DNA of 64,000 nucleotides from Alectoria sarmentosa (GCA_009733775.1 WOGZ01000144.1:18195-82194); one strand, 5' to 3'. Positions 33,306 to 46,000 are shown, counted from the first letter of the stretch. Made by a program: numbers and translations. Notes: a model not told the origin generated them from the sequence alone.

Positions 33306-35054
33306 TTTGGTGGTGATCTTTGCTCGTTTGTTGAGAAGAGGATGGGGGATTCTTGATGGTGAAAGATGAAGAATCGAAGGTGCAGTATTGCCCGTTATTT
33401 ATACCATTTCAATGGCACAATTGCCTTCATGTGTGTTAATCCATATGGGCCAAAGAATTGTGTTAATCAGGTGGACCAATCAAATGTGTCGATCAAGTTT
33501 CTCAATCAGATACCTTGACTATATGTTTTCACCAAATGTGTTAACGAGAGGTATTAATCAGATACGGTCAACCAGAAAGAGGTTTTCAGACATATTGACC
33601 GGATATGATAAGCAGACACCACGTTAACCATATGTCACTTAGCCAGATCTCATGTTAACCAGATACGTCAATCAGAGATGGTAAGCGGATGTATCAACCA
33701 GACGTAGTAAATTAGATGCTCGAATGCAGGTTTCAGCTCAAGCAAACTATCTCGAGAATGAACACTTGACAGTCTCTCACTCTTATTCTCACCCTTGCAC
33801 TTTTTGCTCACCTTGCTCACCTTGCTCATCCAAGGATATTACCCCGACTCGCCTTTGGAAGGGTGATCTTCAAGGCGGCAAGAGACATCTTACAAGACAA
33901 AGACATGCCAGGACGTAGAAACGCACGTTATCCAATAGTTGCGAAGCTCCAAAGCCCGGCTGGGCGTAGTGGCTTTTCTAAAGAGACTGGAAGTTCAACA
34001 GCCGGGAAGATCAAACCCTGAAAGAGGCGTAGTGGAGTGGCTTGGCCTTTGAATCAGCTCAGGAGAAGCCTCGATGCTCATCTGTCAGGACTGCAAAGAT
34101 TTCTTTTGTAACTGCACCTTCGTGGTCAACTCTTTGGCATAAGTTCCCAAACCGCAATTCGGATCATAACTTCTTCTACCGCTCGAATGTTGCACTTCGA
34201 AGTTACTTACCACCTTGCATTGAAATCTGAATATAGCGTTGAAAATTGTGGGAGTGTTCGTCGTGAGAGGTCCGAGAAGAATTTGAGCTGGCCAAGGAGT
34301 GAGTCCTAAAGACAGTTCTTGTATAGGTCATCTATAAAAAGCGCATCAGAGTACTTTGCACATGGTTAATGGAAGCTCGGTGTCCTTGAGATCTCAGAGT
34401 CATTTAGACCCCGAATGTGCACACCGCGGTCGAAGCACTTTCCATCCGTGGGAGCTATGAGCTCACAGGGGTTCAACAGTCGCGAAGTGTCAAAACCTCA
34501 TATCAGACTGGCGGAAACATCAGAGTCCCGAATGTTGCGTGGCTCAAAACCTTGAACTGGATTAATCAGGGGCTTTTCCTCCGCATGAATCATAACGCTG
34601 ATCGTATCCAAGCCAACGTATTTACAAGATGGATTGAGAACACCAAGGTGCGAAATGATTAAATAAGTTGCTATGATTTGTCGCCAAGAGGTTACCTCAC
34701 GTGACTTGAGCCCCTGTAAAAAATTAGAAAATTACTTTTGAGAGGCGAGCTCGGTTGGTGGCCGCGGGTCACGCCTCTCACAAATTTCAACAATTTGCTC
34801 TTACGGCACAGATCTTTACAAAATCAATCTCCAAAATGCGTAATCTCGATGGCGATATGGCGATTCTCTAGTTGTGAAAGTACTACGACGCCGTGAATGA
34901 GAACGAATCGAAATCAACAAACTACCTACTTCGTGCTTGCAGGAAGCACGCATCCTCATCTCAAATTGATCTCTGTAAAGGCCTCAGCCCACCCCTGATC
35001 GGTTCTATTCATCTCCAGTGTTGCTCTTCGAGCCACCGAGCGCAACCACCCACG
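33306..35054. other. intergenic region with degenerate short repeats
   Basis: From about 33420 to 33720 short, imperfect units recur every ~20-25 bp (variants of GTTAACCAGATA, AATCAGATAC, ATCAACCAGACG). This pattern suggests a decayed minisatellite. The rest, to the F-box start, shows no supported gene. Confidence 0.5.
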
Positions 35055-35771
35055 ATGTCTCTCCCACATCTACCTACCGAACTCCAAGACCTCATAATCA
35101 CCAACCTGCACCCCACAGCCGCCATCGGTCTCAGCAAGACCAATCACCACTACCGTTCCGTCGTCTCCCTGCGCCGTCTGACTCCGGAAACAGTCCGCAG
35201 ATTCCTCTATGATCTCGAGAATCGCCCAGGCAATCAGACGGAAGACCGATTGAGCTATAAAGGATTTGCATGCTTCCATTGTCTCTGCTTGAAGTCCGGC
35301 AGGCAATTCGCCATCTGCGAAATCTACCACAGCGAGTCGAAAGAGTATCGCGGAGAATGGCATGACCGTCGATGCCTGGAATGTTATCTTAAACATGGCT
35401 GGGTAAAACCGGGTGGGCTTTATGTGTCTTGGTGGATGTATATCACCATAGTCTGCCAAGAATGCTTGAAAGCAAAAGAAAAGTTTTGCAGAGGATGTCG
35501 CCTTTGCGCTGGCTGTTTGGGGCAGAAGGGTCTAGAGTGCTGTACAGACTGTGTTTGGTGTGATGCCTGCGTCAAACTCAAACAGGTGGAATGGGAGAGC
35601 CGGAAAAGCGATTGCGACGAAGAAGAAGAAGAAGTTGGGCCAGGCTTCGTCATGGAAAAATTTTGCAAGCACCATGTTCCAGGGTATTGGAAGGCATTGG
35701 ACATGAGAATCGAACTTCAGGGGCGTGAGAAGGAGAGACAAAAGTTACAGAGAAGATCAGGATACGAGTGA
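35055..35771 (+). CDS. F-box protein with cysteine-rich C-terminal region
   Basis: 238 residues from the ATG at 35055; the frame is open further upstream, but MSLPHLPTELQDLIITNLHP is the natural F-box start. The F-box (residues ~3-42) normally binds Skp1 in SCF ubiquitin ligases. Downstream are many paired cysteines that may bind zinc: FHCLCL, RRCLECYLKHG, CQECLKAKEKFCRGC, RLCAGCLGQKGLECC, TDCVWCDAC. An acidic run (CDEEEEEVG) and a charged coiled-coil-like tail (GREKERQKLQRR) end the protein. F-box proteins with such Cys clusters are numerous in filamentous ascomycetes, and targets are unknown. No intron is required. Confidence 0.8.
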   Translation: MSLPHLPTELQDLIITNLHPTAAIGLSKTNHHYRSVVSLRRLTPETVRRFLYDLENRPGNQTEDRLSYKGFACFHCLCLKSGRQFAICEIYHSESKEYRGEWHDRRCLECYLKHGWVKPGGLYVSWWMYITIVCQECLKAKEKFCRGCRLCAGCLGQKGLECCTDCVWCDACVKLKQVEWESRKSDCDEEEEEVGPGFVMEKFCKHHVPGYWKALDMRIELQGREKERQKLQRRSGYE

Positions 35772-36225
35772 AGTTGATCACGAAAGCGATTCTAGCCAAC
35801 AAGGTAATGAGGAGAATAGTACGGAAGAGGAATGCGCAAGCGAAGGTGAGCACTGAGAATGCAATGATGGTCCAAAAGAAGGTGGACCGGTTAGCAAGCA
35901 GGGCGAGGATGCCAGCGAAGGCCAACACGGCGATAGCAATGCTATCCTGAAATAGGCCCTTGATCATGGTACTTGCACTGATGCTGGGGACCTCGCTGAG
36001 AAATAGCCGGCAAAAGGGATGGATGAACAACGTGATGGCCCACAAGAAACGGAAGGGGAGGCTTGGCTTTGGCTGAAGAGCAGCAGTGAAAGCCATGCTG
36101 GACCAAAGGTCTTCAGTGCTACCTCGACCTCTCCAGCACCACGTATGGACCTCAAGGAAACCGGCTTCGATCTTGCCTGCTAATTTAACTTCCACTGCAT
36201 GCTTCTCAACATTCAAAGCAAACAA
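35650..36225 (-). CDS. possible multi-pass membrane protein, overlapping the F-box gene 3' end
   Basis: A 191-codon leftward frame with several strongly hydrophobic stretches: FRFLWAITLFIHPFCRLFL, AIAVLAFAGILALLA, FFWTIIAFSVLTFACAFLF and IAFVINFTRILIFSVTFV. These would give three or four transmembrane helices. No family is recognised. Its last 122 bp lie antisense to the coding end of the F-box gene, which is unusual for two real coding sequences, so a 3' intron or an earlier end may be missed. The consistent hydrophobicity is the only evidence. Confidence 0.35.
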   Translation of the reverse strand: MFALNVEKHAVEVKLAGKIEAGFLEVHTWCWRGRGSTEDLWSSMAFTAALQPKPSLPFRFLWAITLFIHPFCRLFLSEVPSISASTMIKGLFQDSIAIAVLAFAGILALLANRSTFFWTIIAFSVLTFACAFLFRTILLITLLARIAFVINFTRILIFSVTFVSPSHAPEVRFSCPMPSNTLEHGACKIFP

Positions 36226-37103
36226 AGCCCAGAGGACACGCTGGTCTTCGTACAGAGACCCTTTCTAGCTCTTATTCACCTTGCAACCACAATAAGCTAA
36301 CGATTGCAAAGCGGATGATCCTTGAAGCCTCCCAAGTCTGTGCTTGGATAGTGAAAGGCATACCAGTCGCGCCTTTCAAATTCATTCGACAATGATATCA
36401 CACGAGAAGGTAAGCTTCGGGACGATCACTATGCGCTCTTACCCAGAGTACGGCTCAGGGTAACATTTTTCCCTCGAAATCCCCCTTCACGACCTTCCCA
36501 ACCAAGATCGAAGCAAATACAACCAACCGCACACTTACCCAATCAAGTGAATCAAAGCCCGATCTACCTCTCTTGCAAATAGAAATCACTTCCTCAAAAG
36601 TCTCGTTCTGCTTTTAACAAATGTTTCCTCCAGTCCTACAAGGGAAGAAAGCAACGCACTAACAGTATCCACGAAGGCGGCTCATTTCCTCCTTGGAGAC
36701 TGCATCTAAGGAGATCTCTCGACGCCCTCGTTACGGGCCCCGACGGGCATTGAGCAGTTTTTGTGTTATAGCTGGGTTTGGTCCTTATTATCATTCGTTG
36801 AAAGGATGAAGCTGCGGGAATGACCCTCGCTCGTTATCTTCTACGTAGCTACACTCTCTGAGACTGGTTCTTCATACTTACAATCCAACGAAGGTATTTC
36901 AACGTCAATATTCAATACTTTGATGATGACTGCACAACTCGAGGTTTACATGTTATGGAAACAAAGAACCAGCCGAATGGCGCTGGAGCGGATGAACAAA
37001 TTTTCTACCAGTAGCCCAAGGACGTACCAAGCGCCCATCGCCATGAAGTGTCATACCCATCCACCTCCCCATCAAACGTTTCAATCTGACAATCGACACC
37101 TCA
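36226..37103. other. intergenic region
   Basis: About 880 bp, no gene supported; lies at the 3' side of the BTB gene. A short frame at 36920-37129 is not convincing. Confidence 0.4.
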
Positions 37104-38431
37104 TCAACTCCATCCATCCCGCCGCATAATTTTCTGCACCATGTGCTCAAGATCACTCTGTTCCTGCAGATCGTCTGCCTCATCCTCTCTCTCTCTTGCC
37201 ACATCCACCGCCCACCCTCTCTCCTCCCCCCACACCTGCACGATCCAAAGCAGTTCCCGCACCATAGAATTCAAGAGATCCGCCGCGAAGACTCCGTCGA
37301 GTTCAAAGCACTGGCTGTACGCTCGGAAGTCTGTCGTCTGGCACCCGGAGAAGGTACACATGTAGCTCAACGCCAGCCAGACTCCTTTGCGGGCCTTGGG
37401 ACTCTTCGCTATACATTGTGCGTTGCCTTCTTCTTCCAAGATCTGCCGCTTTTTATCTGCCACATCGATCGACGCGCCCATCTGCGCCCCCCAACGATCC
37501 ACCGCCCACTTCATCTCGCTAGCGAGGAACTTCATGATTTCCGCCGCAAACGCACCATCCAGTTCGAAGCAATCCACATAATCCAAGAAATCGACCGCCG
37601 TACAAAACTCAAACGTGCACAAATACCTGAGCACAAAAGGTCTCAGCGAGTTACTCGCCCAACTTCCCCTGCTCCCATAATCCACCGGACCCGACCCCTC
37701 GAGCACTTCCTCCACGATCGCGGGCGTCAGCGGCATTGGGCCCTCCGCGGTCTTGGCATCCGCAATGACGGACTCCAGCTGCCGCTGGACGCCGTCCCAC
37801 AGGAGCCGGTGGTCGAAGAGCAGGCGCTCGCCGAGGATGTGCACGCGGCACAAGAGCTGGCATGCTTGGAGGACCTGTTGGTCGCTGCGATAAGTCCAGC
37901 TCCAGTGATCGCAGCGGTAGACCTGGAGCTCGCCGCTGTAGAGCCACTGCCACAGCCACTGGAAGACGTCTGGGTCGACGTCCCGGAGCCAGACGGCGTT
38001 GGCGCGCGCTTCCGAGAAGGGGCCTTCGAGACAGGCTTTCGCGTAGTCGGAGAAGTGGTAGAGCAGGCGCTTTGGGATCGTGTAATGTTTCTCCTCTGGG
38101 CCAACGTAGAAGTTCGTTGACGGCCCTGTCATGAGTCTGAAACAATGTTAGCGACATAAATCGGAGAGCTTAGAGTTTTGCACACGTACTCGAAGAAATT
38201 TTCCAAGTTCCAATAATGGTCCATATTCTCTGGCTTGGTATACGGCTCATTGGTCCCGTACTTTTGATACAGAGACTCCGAGCGCGCTTGCGGTCCTTCG
38301 TACTTTCCCTCAATCGATTCATGCTTTTCCTCAATCGATTCATTGTTTGAATACTTCAGGACAGGGGATCTCTCATCTTCCCAGGCAACGTGCTCCCAAG
38401 TATCTTGAGAGTTTGTGTAGCGTTCCATCAT
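37104..38431 (-). CDS. BTB/POZ domain protein with internal duplication
   Basis: Two exons reading leftward (38431-38190, 38136-37104) total 1275 nt, 424 residues. The 53-nt intron (GTACGT...GTTTCAG) joins ENFFE to LMTGPSTNFYVG. The start at MMERYTNSQDTW is chosen because upstream residues are unlike the family and the ATGATG lies in a good context. The N-terminal 80 residues are acidic and repetitive (ESIEEKHESIEGKYE). The BTB fold starts at STNFYVGPEEKHYTIPKRLL and continues through SDYAKACLEGPFSEA, VDPDVFQWLWQWLYSGEL. The C-terminal half contains a repeated ~60-residue unit: DCFELDGAFAAEI and QCFELDGVFAADL, each preceded by a CTF motif and followed by a Trp-rich helix. Fungal BTB proteins of this type probably act as protein-protein adaptors, possibly for Cul3. 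No target is evident. Confidence 0.82.
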
Positions 38432-40832
38432 GAAAGGAGGTGCCGAGGATGAAAGGGAATCCGATGTTGGAAAGATTTTGGGTGTAGGACGATAGGAACG
38501 AAGCCCCGGAGGAAAGGAGTATGAGCACCCACGTAACGTGTTATGAAGAAATGTGTTGAAGAAGAGTGTTACAAAGTTTTTCAAGCAAAGAAAGGTCGCG
38601 CCAAGGATTGCGGAGCTAAAGCGTCATATCATATAAAGTGTTAAGGCGCAAGTAAGACCTCTATATATAGAGTCACAGCTCAGACAAGAAAATGACCCAG
38701 CAGAAAGTAATCAAGAGGGAGTCAGAGAGATATATATATAAAGAAAGAGGAAAGAATCAGGCGCAGTGGAAACATAATGCATTATCGCGTTTGCTCCCAC
38801 GAAAACACAACAGCGATCAATCAGTACTAGTTCATTTCATCGGCCCTTCTTCTGCCTGATCCTTGGCAAAGGCGCAACTTGCAGAACAGAATCGGCAGCG
38901 AATATCTCGTCTCCCTTGACCCTTCACCAATGAACTCCAGCAAATTATCTTCCAACAATCGTGAAGTCTCTTGAATGTCATCTGGCACAGTAAAAATTTA
39001 TAAAGAAACTTCAAAAACAAAATGGCAGCAAGCAAGAAGCTCTCAAAGTTCATAAATCAACCCAGAACGAGCTGCGTCAACACGAGATCAAACATCAAAT
39101 TCGTCGATCAAAAGCAAATGATAGAGCGAATATTTGAGTATCATATTCCACTTCGCCAACGACAGCAAAGATCCTAGTCTACGCACTGAGGAGCAATGGT
39201 CCATCTTTAATCATTAGACACAGCAACGACGACTCATATATAGTCTCCAACGATACATGAGCCGATGGTTCATATTGTGAGTGGGTTCAGTAAGGAATTG
39301 GCCATAAGCGCGACCGTGGGAGGAGGGAAATCTGTGCAGAATCACATGAAAACTTCAGGGCAGGGTTCGAGATTCCCACTCGTGAACCCTTGTTACTGTC
39401 TACGAAAGTTGGTGATGCCCAACATCTGACAAATGGGAGCGAGATAGCGAAAGAATTGGCCAAAGAGGATAGATCTGGTACTTTGAGGCAAGGCGGGCCT
39501 TGGGGAGTTGGAAGCGTTTTGAAAGAGTGTGTCAAGCGTGTTGGAAAAGTTTCGAAGAGTGATCCAGAGATCCGCCTTTCAAGCTATTCCTTCTCTGGTG
39601 AAACACTCTCGGATAGAGCAGACCTTCATAGCCAAGCATTATATCCAAGTCTACGGTCACTTAAGCAGCCAAAGACCGGATCCATCTAATCTTCAAGCTT
39701 CTATTAATCCAGTCGACGGTACGTCCCACTGTACGGACACACTCTTCATCTACCACCCCCACACTGGTGCTTCCTACTTCAGCAACCAACCAATCACAGC
39801 CCTCGCCTCAATCCCATTAAATCACCCTGCCTTACCGGTCACTCTGATCAACTTCCCAAAATGGTCTCCGTTACTCGCCTCGAAACCAACAAGATCAGCA
39901 AAACCTTTGGTGCAGCAGCGAAAGCGACCAGAATATCGTAATCAAAGAGACACTACTCTCATGACCTACTCTGGCAGCCACATTTTTCCAGCTCGTCGCC
40001 GCATATGCGCTGTCTTATTAACAGTCGTGTCATATCGAAACAGCGAAGAATCATTGCCGCCGCACGGGAAGTACAACCTGTCATGCAGCCACGCACTCGT
40101 GACCGTTGAGATCCCCTGCGATCGCAGTATGTGCCGCTCCTCAGAAGAGATGATATCAGATCTAGTCCATGACGAAAGACATCTGACCCCGTCCCATTTC
40201 AAGCAGTAATCACGGACAGAAAGGTAGGAGAAACTAGTATAGACATTCGCGATAACAGATCTAGAGAGGGCGAGGCGTCCGCGGAGTCTCCTACCAATTG
40301 AAAAGGCGTATTGAGAACGTGAAAATGAATGAAAAGGTTACGAGTGGAAGGTTTGAACTTGTGATGATGTTTTCTTAATACTGGTAATCCTAATGAGAGA
40401 CGAAGAAAAGTATTGGGTAAAAAGTGACTGAAATCATCTCTCATATTGTGCCGATTCTTCGCACACAGGAATTATCGCGAAGGAGTAATGATTAGATTGT
40501 GGATCCCTTGGTGCCCAGGAGTGGAAGTAGAGAAGAAGCATGATTGGATGATATCGGGACCTATCATGACTAACTGAAGCTTTGCGTTCCATTCTAAATT
40601 CTCCACGTCCCAGTATCAATGCTATGGGCCGCTGCGTGCTGCTTTCTTCGCGATAGCATAGAGGAGCTCCCAGAAGAGACGTTTTCAAATGTCGGTGCCC
40701 ATGTTTGCCGTCATCCTATGGATCCCAGTTCGCACTCTCTGATTCATTCCCTATTTCCAGCCGATCTGGACCATTCGATTTCACAATCCGTGACCGCAGG
40801 AGAACACCAAATGCGCATGCCAGGAATTCCTC
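38432..40832. other. interval without a supported gene
   Basis: About 2.4 kb. The left end is the BTB promoter with a short TATA-type AT repeat (about 38732-38742). A 226-codon plus-strand frame (39529-40209) has no domain, poor composition and no homologous feel, so I do not call it. Confidence 0.4.
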
Positions 40833-41605
40833 CTACTCCATCATCCGTGTAAGGAGATGCAGCATCATACATTTAATAACGTATTCCGCGGCTACAATCG
40901 CTAGCATCTCTATAGCTGGATGTTTCGAGACAGCCTCTGCTATAATCGCCAACAGCACCGATCCCGATACAAGCCAAGTATGATTGGAGCAGACTCGCAT
41001 AATAGCATCATCGAAAGGCTTTTTCCCGTATCTAAGCAGGATAAGGCCGACATCTTTGTTTGAAAAGGTCCCCACGCAGAAGCCAAGGACCGCCAACACC
41101 GCCCCGAGACGAGGAAAAGCCACAAGGCGGCGTTCGTTGGCGACTTGTACGGCAAATAAAAACAATTCCATTGGCAACGAGGCGAGGACGGTGTCAAAGT
41201 ACATCCCGGCAACGCAAGAAGGATCGCGGCAGCGATTAGGCCCGCGGGGTCTTCTGTAAGTCCATGTTCGACAGCCGCGATCGTCCTCTCGAATTGGACC
41301 GGGATTTGCTCGAGCCCAGCTTCTACATACGCAGTCATCACCGTCTCGAGGTATTTCGCATCGACAGAGTGAACGATCGGACGCGGGCACCAAGGGCAGT
41401 TAATGGAGATAGCGTGCATCTGCGAGGATACCCAGAGGAGAAGGCATTCCGTCCCGATGACGTGGCCGCAAGGAAGTTTTCGTGGGAACTCTCTTGATGG
41501 ATCTTGGAGGTAGTCTTCGAAGCAGACGGGACAGGTCTGGTCTTCGACTTCGTTAGGTTGGAGCAGTTGGGTTGTTTCGAGGAGAGCTTTGAGGTGGACG
41601 GCCAT
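40833..41605 (-). CDS. RING-finger membrane protein, putative E3 ubiquitin ligase
   Basis: Leftward gene with two exons in my model (41605-41203 and 41143-40833, 714 nt, 237 residues). The RING domain is at residues ~24-78: CPVCFEDY, LPCGHVIGTECLLLW and NCPWCP give the C-x2-C, C-x-H-x3-C and C-x2-C pattern of a RING that binds two zincs and recruits E2 enzymes. Next comes a helical region (YLETVMTAYVEAGLEQI) and, after the proposed 59-nt intron (GTACTT...ACAAG), hydrophobic segments FPRLGAVLAVLGFCVGTF, WLVSGSVLLAIIAEAV and AIEMLAIVAAEYVIKCM. The intron is inferred because frame 1 becomes non-hydrophobic while the other frame continues as membrane helices. Its branch point is weak. RING plus membrane helices suggests ubiquitination at a membrane. 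Confidence 0.72.
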
Positions 41606-41752
41606 GGCTGAGGGGTGCGGTTGTTTGGTATGATGTTTTTGTTGGAGCGAAATGTGATGGCTGTTGAGCCTACGAGAAGGGGCAAACTACTACTTCATAG
41701 ACCAAACCATGCGTTTATTACATTTTCATACCCCAAACTACTGAATCATACC

Positions 41753-42529
41753 CCATCATCAAAAAAAGGGGTATGATTCGGTAATTTGCCATTTTGGTGT
41801 AGAGTGTAGAGTAGAGTATGCTAGGCATGGGTGTGATAGTCATAGATATGGTCGCACGGGTATGATAGCCATGGTCAGGCATGGGTGTGATAACCATGAG
41901 TGTGGTAGGTATGGGTGTGGTAGGTATGGGTGTGGTAGCCATGAGTATGGTAGCCATGGGTGTGATCGCATGCGGCCTCTCAGAATGGCTACCATATTCA
42001 TGCCTGGCCAGGGGGCTACGAGGTACCGAGGGCTCATTTCATCGTCATCTTATGAGGGCTTAAAGCCCAAAAAGCTTGTTTTAGATAGCGTAATAATCCA
42101 TCTCGGAGGTGAGAGTCTCGGGCGGGGATTCACCTGAGTGGGCCTTAAATGTTTATGAAGCCCTTCGGAACGTCCAATATGAATGATTTAATCAATCAAT
42201 CAATTCATGCCTGGCCATGGTTATCATACTCATGCGACCACATCCATGTCTGACCATGATTATCATATTCATGCGACCATGTCTGATCATGGTTATTATA
42301 CTCATGCGATTACACCCGTGGTTATCACACCCATGTCTGACCGTAATTATCACACTCATTGTTACCACACCCGTGTTTGACCATGGCTATCATACCCATG
42401 CGACCATACCCATGCCTGGCATACTCTACTTTACACTCTACACCAAAATCTACACTACAATGACAAACTACCGAATCATACCCCTACTTATGACGAATTA
42501 CCGAATCATACCCCTTTTTTTGATGATGG
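41753..42529. mobile_element. 777-bp inverted-repeat element with arms of short tandem repeats (MITE-like)
   Basis: The ends are exact inverted copies: CCATCATC, seven A, GGGG, TATGATTCGGTAATT on the left and its reverse complement on the right. Inside each arm follow matching TGTAGAGTGTA/AGTAGAGTATG blocks. Then come degenerate tandem units of about 10-18 bp built on CATGGGTGTGATA, GGTCGCATG and AGCCATGG (left 41820-41970, right 42207-42425 in reverse orientation). A unique centre (~41975-42190) includes AATC repeats at 42190-42205. The RNA or single strand would fold into a long hairpin. No reading frame of note. It lies in the promoter-side interval of the RING gene. Confidence 0.75.
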
Positions 42530-43096
42530 AGTCGCTCACCAAGCTATGCTGTATATGGCTAGTTGCGAATACCTTGGTCACACCTTTCAACCATATATCA
42601 AGGGCTTTGGCGCGGGTCTCGCTATCAGAGGATTGAATCAGGATATGGCTGTGCAGTAGAGCGCGGAAGGCCTCGATGTGTTCATCTTCCACCAGGTAGA
42701 GCGCCCTGCCGTGCTCATTGCCCGATGCCAAGACACACTGGCATCTATGAGTTGAGACGTTTCCGCTAGTGATTCAGAAACGGCGATATATCAAATGGTG
42801 TTTTTTGCATGTTCATTTGCAGAAACTGTTCAATTGCGTTTGCATTAAAAATTCAGGAGCTATCCAAATTGAAAAGGGTAAACATTCTGAAAAAGAAACA
42901 AAAGCTGCGTTCAAACCCCAGCACGATTAGCCAATATTTCTTCCCTGCATTAGTGCGTCAACAATGACTTCCCCGAGCCAAGCCGAGCCAGTCACCAGCA
43001 TAGAGCACTGTCTCCAACCGTGCTCCTATCTAGGAGGATTTTGGATCATCTTTTCCTCGGCGATCATCTTGACCTAGCTCGCTGAGTGTCTGCTGA
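42530..43096. other. short interval between hairpin element and NLR 3' end
   Basis: A 77-codon leftward frame (42731-42498) starting MASGNEHGRALYLVEDEHIE runs into the inverted repeat; it might be the start of a gene truncated by the element, but no family is recognised. Nothing else is seen. Confidence 0.3.
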
Positions 43097-46000
43097 TTAG
43101 ATTTGGACCTGAACGAGTTGTTCACGCAAGGTGTTGTGAAGCTCGATTTCTTTTCCCCCGCTTCCGTCTTCCTCTCTGCCGTCTTCCTCTCTTCCGTCTT
43201 CCTCTCTTCCGTCTTCCTCGATTTCCTCTTCGTCACTCTCCTCTTCCTCGGTCTTCCATTCCTTGGTTCCGTCTTCCTCACTCCCCTCTTCCTCACTCCC
43301 CTCTTCCTCACTCCCCTCTTCCTCGGTCTCCCATTCCTCCTTCTCCCGTTCCTCGCTCTCCTCTTCCATGCTCTTCCACCTCGCCAAAAGTCGTGTAGTA
43401 TTAGCAATACTGGGATGATCTGCGTGGAGGACTTCTCTCTGCTTGCAAAGCACTTCGGTCATCAATCGAATGGCATTCTCCTTGTCCACCATATCATAGT
43501 AGCAGAGAGCAAGATTGAATATGACGGTCAAGGTGTCTGGGTGATCTGCCCCGAATTCTTTCTTGTACGACTCCACGTTGTCCTTCAAGAGGTTTGACGC
43601 ATCAGTGAAATTTCCTTGACCTTGGTAAACTAAGGCCAGGAGATTAATGATCTTCAATGTTATTCTATGTTGCGGGCCGTAGACCCTTTGCGTCGTATCG
43701 AAACATGATAGACATATTTCTTCTGCCGCATCCAGCTTCTTTCGACGCAAGTAGATGTTAGCCGTAAGGCACCTAGCCTCAAGAGTCCTCGAATGATCAG
43801 GGCCGAAAGTTTTGGTGACGATTGGAATAGCTTGAGTAATCACGTTCTCGGCTTCTTCGAGTTTATTCTGTTGCATATATGTTCTAGATAGAATGGTCAT
43901 CGCATGAAGAGTGTCCATATTCTCGACTCCATGACGTGTTTTGCTTATCTCCAGAATCTTAGAAATCAGCATCTTAGCCTCCTCGTATTTGCCCTGGCAG
44001 AATTGGATCTGGGCTAATTGACTTCGAGACCGCAAGGTTTGCGGATCTTCCAGGCCTAGTAACTTTTCCATCCCTTTGACTACGCGTTGCATTAGGTCCT
44101 CGGCATTTTCATACAGTCCTAAGTCCATATATGAAATTGCGAGGTTATGCATGCAGATTAAGGTTTTTACGTCCTCCGGACCCCACATTTTCAAACTTTG
44201 TTTCAATATGGACTCTCTAAGACTTCTCGCCTTTTCATGTTTGGAAAGTTCAACACACGCACCGGCCAATGAATTCAAAGTGCCGAGTATTTCGTCTGAG
44301 TCATCATCAAAGTATTGTCGCCGAACCTGAAGAGCATGGGTCAATCTTTGTTCCGCAAGTTCCCCGTTCCCCTTACGCTCGACTGAATACCAGGCCGTAA
44401 AAACGAGTACGTTCGCGAGGTTCAATTCAGATTCCTTGGAGCTAGCTGTGTGGAGTATGATCTCGTCTGCATGAGACATCAAGGCCTCGCAGACCGGCCA
44501 ATGTTGCGTTTGGTTGTTGATTGGTGGGAATCGGAGCGCCACCCGCTCAATCGCCCGCTCCTTCCACAATTGTTCATACCCTTCGCTACGAAGCCAGTAC
44601 CGCATTGCCGTTTGCACAAGTCTGTGCATCTCAAAGCTATTGTCTCCAATTTCTGCTCGGATTAGAGAGAAGCTAATGAGAGGATTGATGTCCTCATAGA
44701 AAGAAAGATTGTCGTCATCTCCTTGTATTAGCATCTGTGGAATAGCCTGTCGATTGAAATAGCTCATTAGTGAGAGTAAGTCAGCCGAATTTGGAAACCT
44801 TTCACGAATTTGCTTGAAGGACAGCTCCCATGATGTTATCACTGCATTTGGCACCCCGGGATCTCGTCTCAAGTCTTTTTTGTTCTTGTTAAGCAGAGCT
44901 GCTTGGTCTTCGTTACTGCGACGGAATGTTGCTAGATATATGGGTATTGAGACTTGTGAAATCGCTTTAATGTACGCACTGGCCTGGGAGACTGCGAGGG
45001 GCACGTTGTCCAACTCTTCCACAAGCTCAGAAGCTTCCTCTTCTAAGGCATCCGACAATGTATTTTGGAGTAGTTGGACAGATTCGTTTGAGCTCATCGA
45101 TCGCACTTCTATGGGCGTGCCGTAGTGTCCGGCCAACTCCAGTGCACAAATGCGATCACGAGTAGTGATGAGCACAGCCCCGTGTTGCACTCGCGGCAAG
45201 TAATCAAGCAAGCGGCACGCTACAGTGGTTGCGCGGGTATTGGTGTCATCTTTTGAAAGATCCAGTAAAATGGTAGCATCGTCCGCGTTGTCGAGTATCA
45301 ATAGCCATGGACCATTATCACGGTCTTTGAGCCATTTTGACACCAACTGGAGAATGTCGACCTTGCCATCTCCCGTGCCCGGAATCTCTGCAGCCATGGC
45401 AATCTCTGAATATGACTGCTCGAACCGCACCTTACTGCTCGCATGGATCCAGAAGGTCGAGATTTGAGGAGAGCGCCCTCTTTGCCGATACGAGTATTCA
45501 ATAGCAATTTGCGACTTCCTGGCAGCAACAGTCAGCTCAATTTGTGGAGGGAAAAACACATAGAGGTCCGTTTGTTACCCTATGCCACCGAGACCATGTA
45601 ATGATGCCCATCGTTGTGATTTTGGATTCGCAAATTCGGACTCAAGCTGGACCAGGATGTCCTCGCGACCAACAAAGCCGGGGTCTTGCGAGAAGGGAAC
45701 CGTCGAAAAAGACCTCGCACTTTTTTGGACAGGGGCCAGCGAATTGGAGTCTGCAACACCACCCTTATTCGAGGACGCGATGTGTTTGGTGATCTGCTTG
45801 TCCGTGTTCTTACTGAGGTCAGAGAGAAATGACATGATGATTTGATAAACCGCGTCGTCTTCGCCAAATTTGACCATATTCGAATGGTCCTTATTCACAG
45901 CTATAGTGTTACGATGCGGAGTTCCTGGCGGGACTGCTGAATCCTTGTTCACAAGAACAGCATAAGAAGTCTCCGATCTGACCCATGTTCCAGTCGAGGT

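Noticed and set aside
32856..33356. 166-codon plus-strand frame
   Set aside because: Antisense shadow of the leftward gene at 32799-33305, which has the more protein-like composition.
37143..38120. 325-codon plus-strand frame antisense to the BTB gene
   Set aside because: High GC at third positions of the BTB gene removes antisense stops; the BTB domain is on the minus strand.
39529..40209. 226-codon plus-strand frame
   Set aside because: No domain or plausible start context, and composition like the surrounding intergenic DNA.
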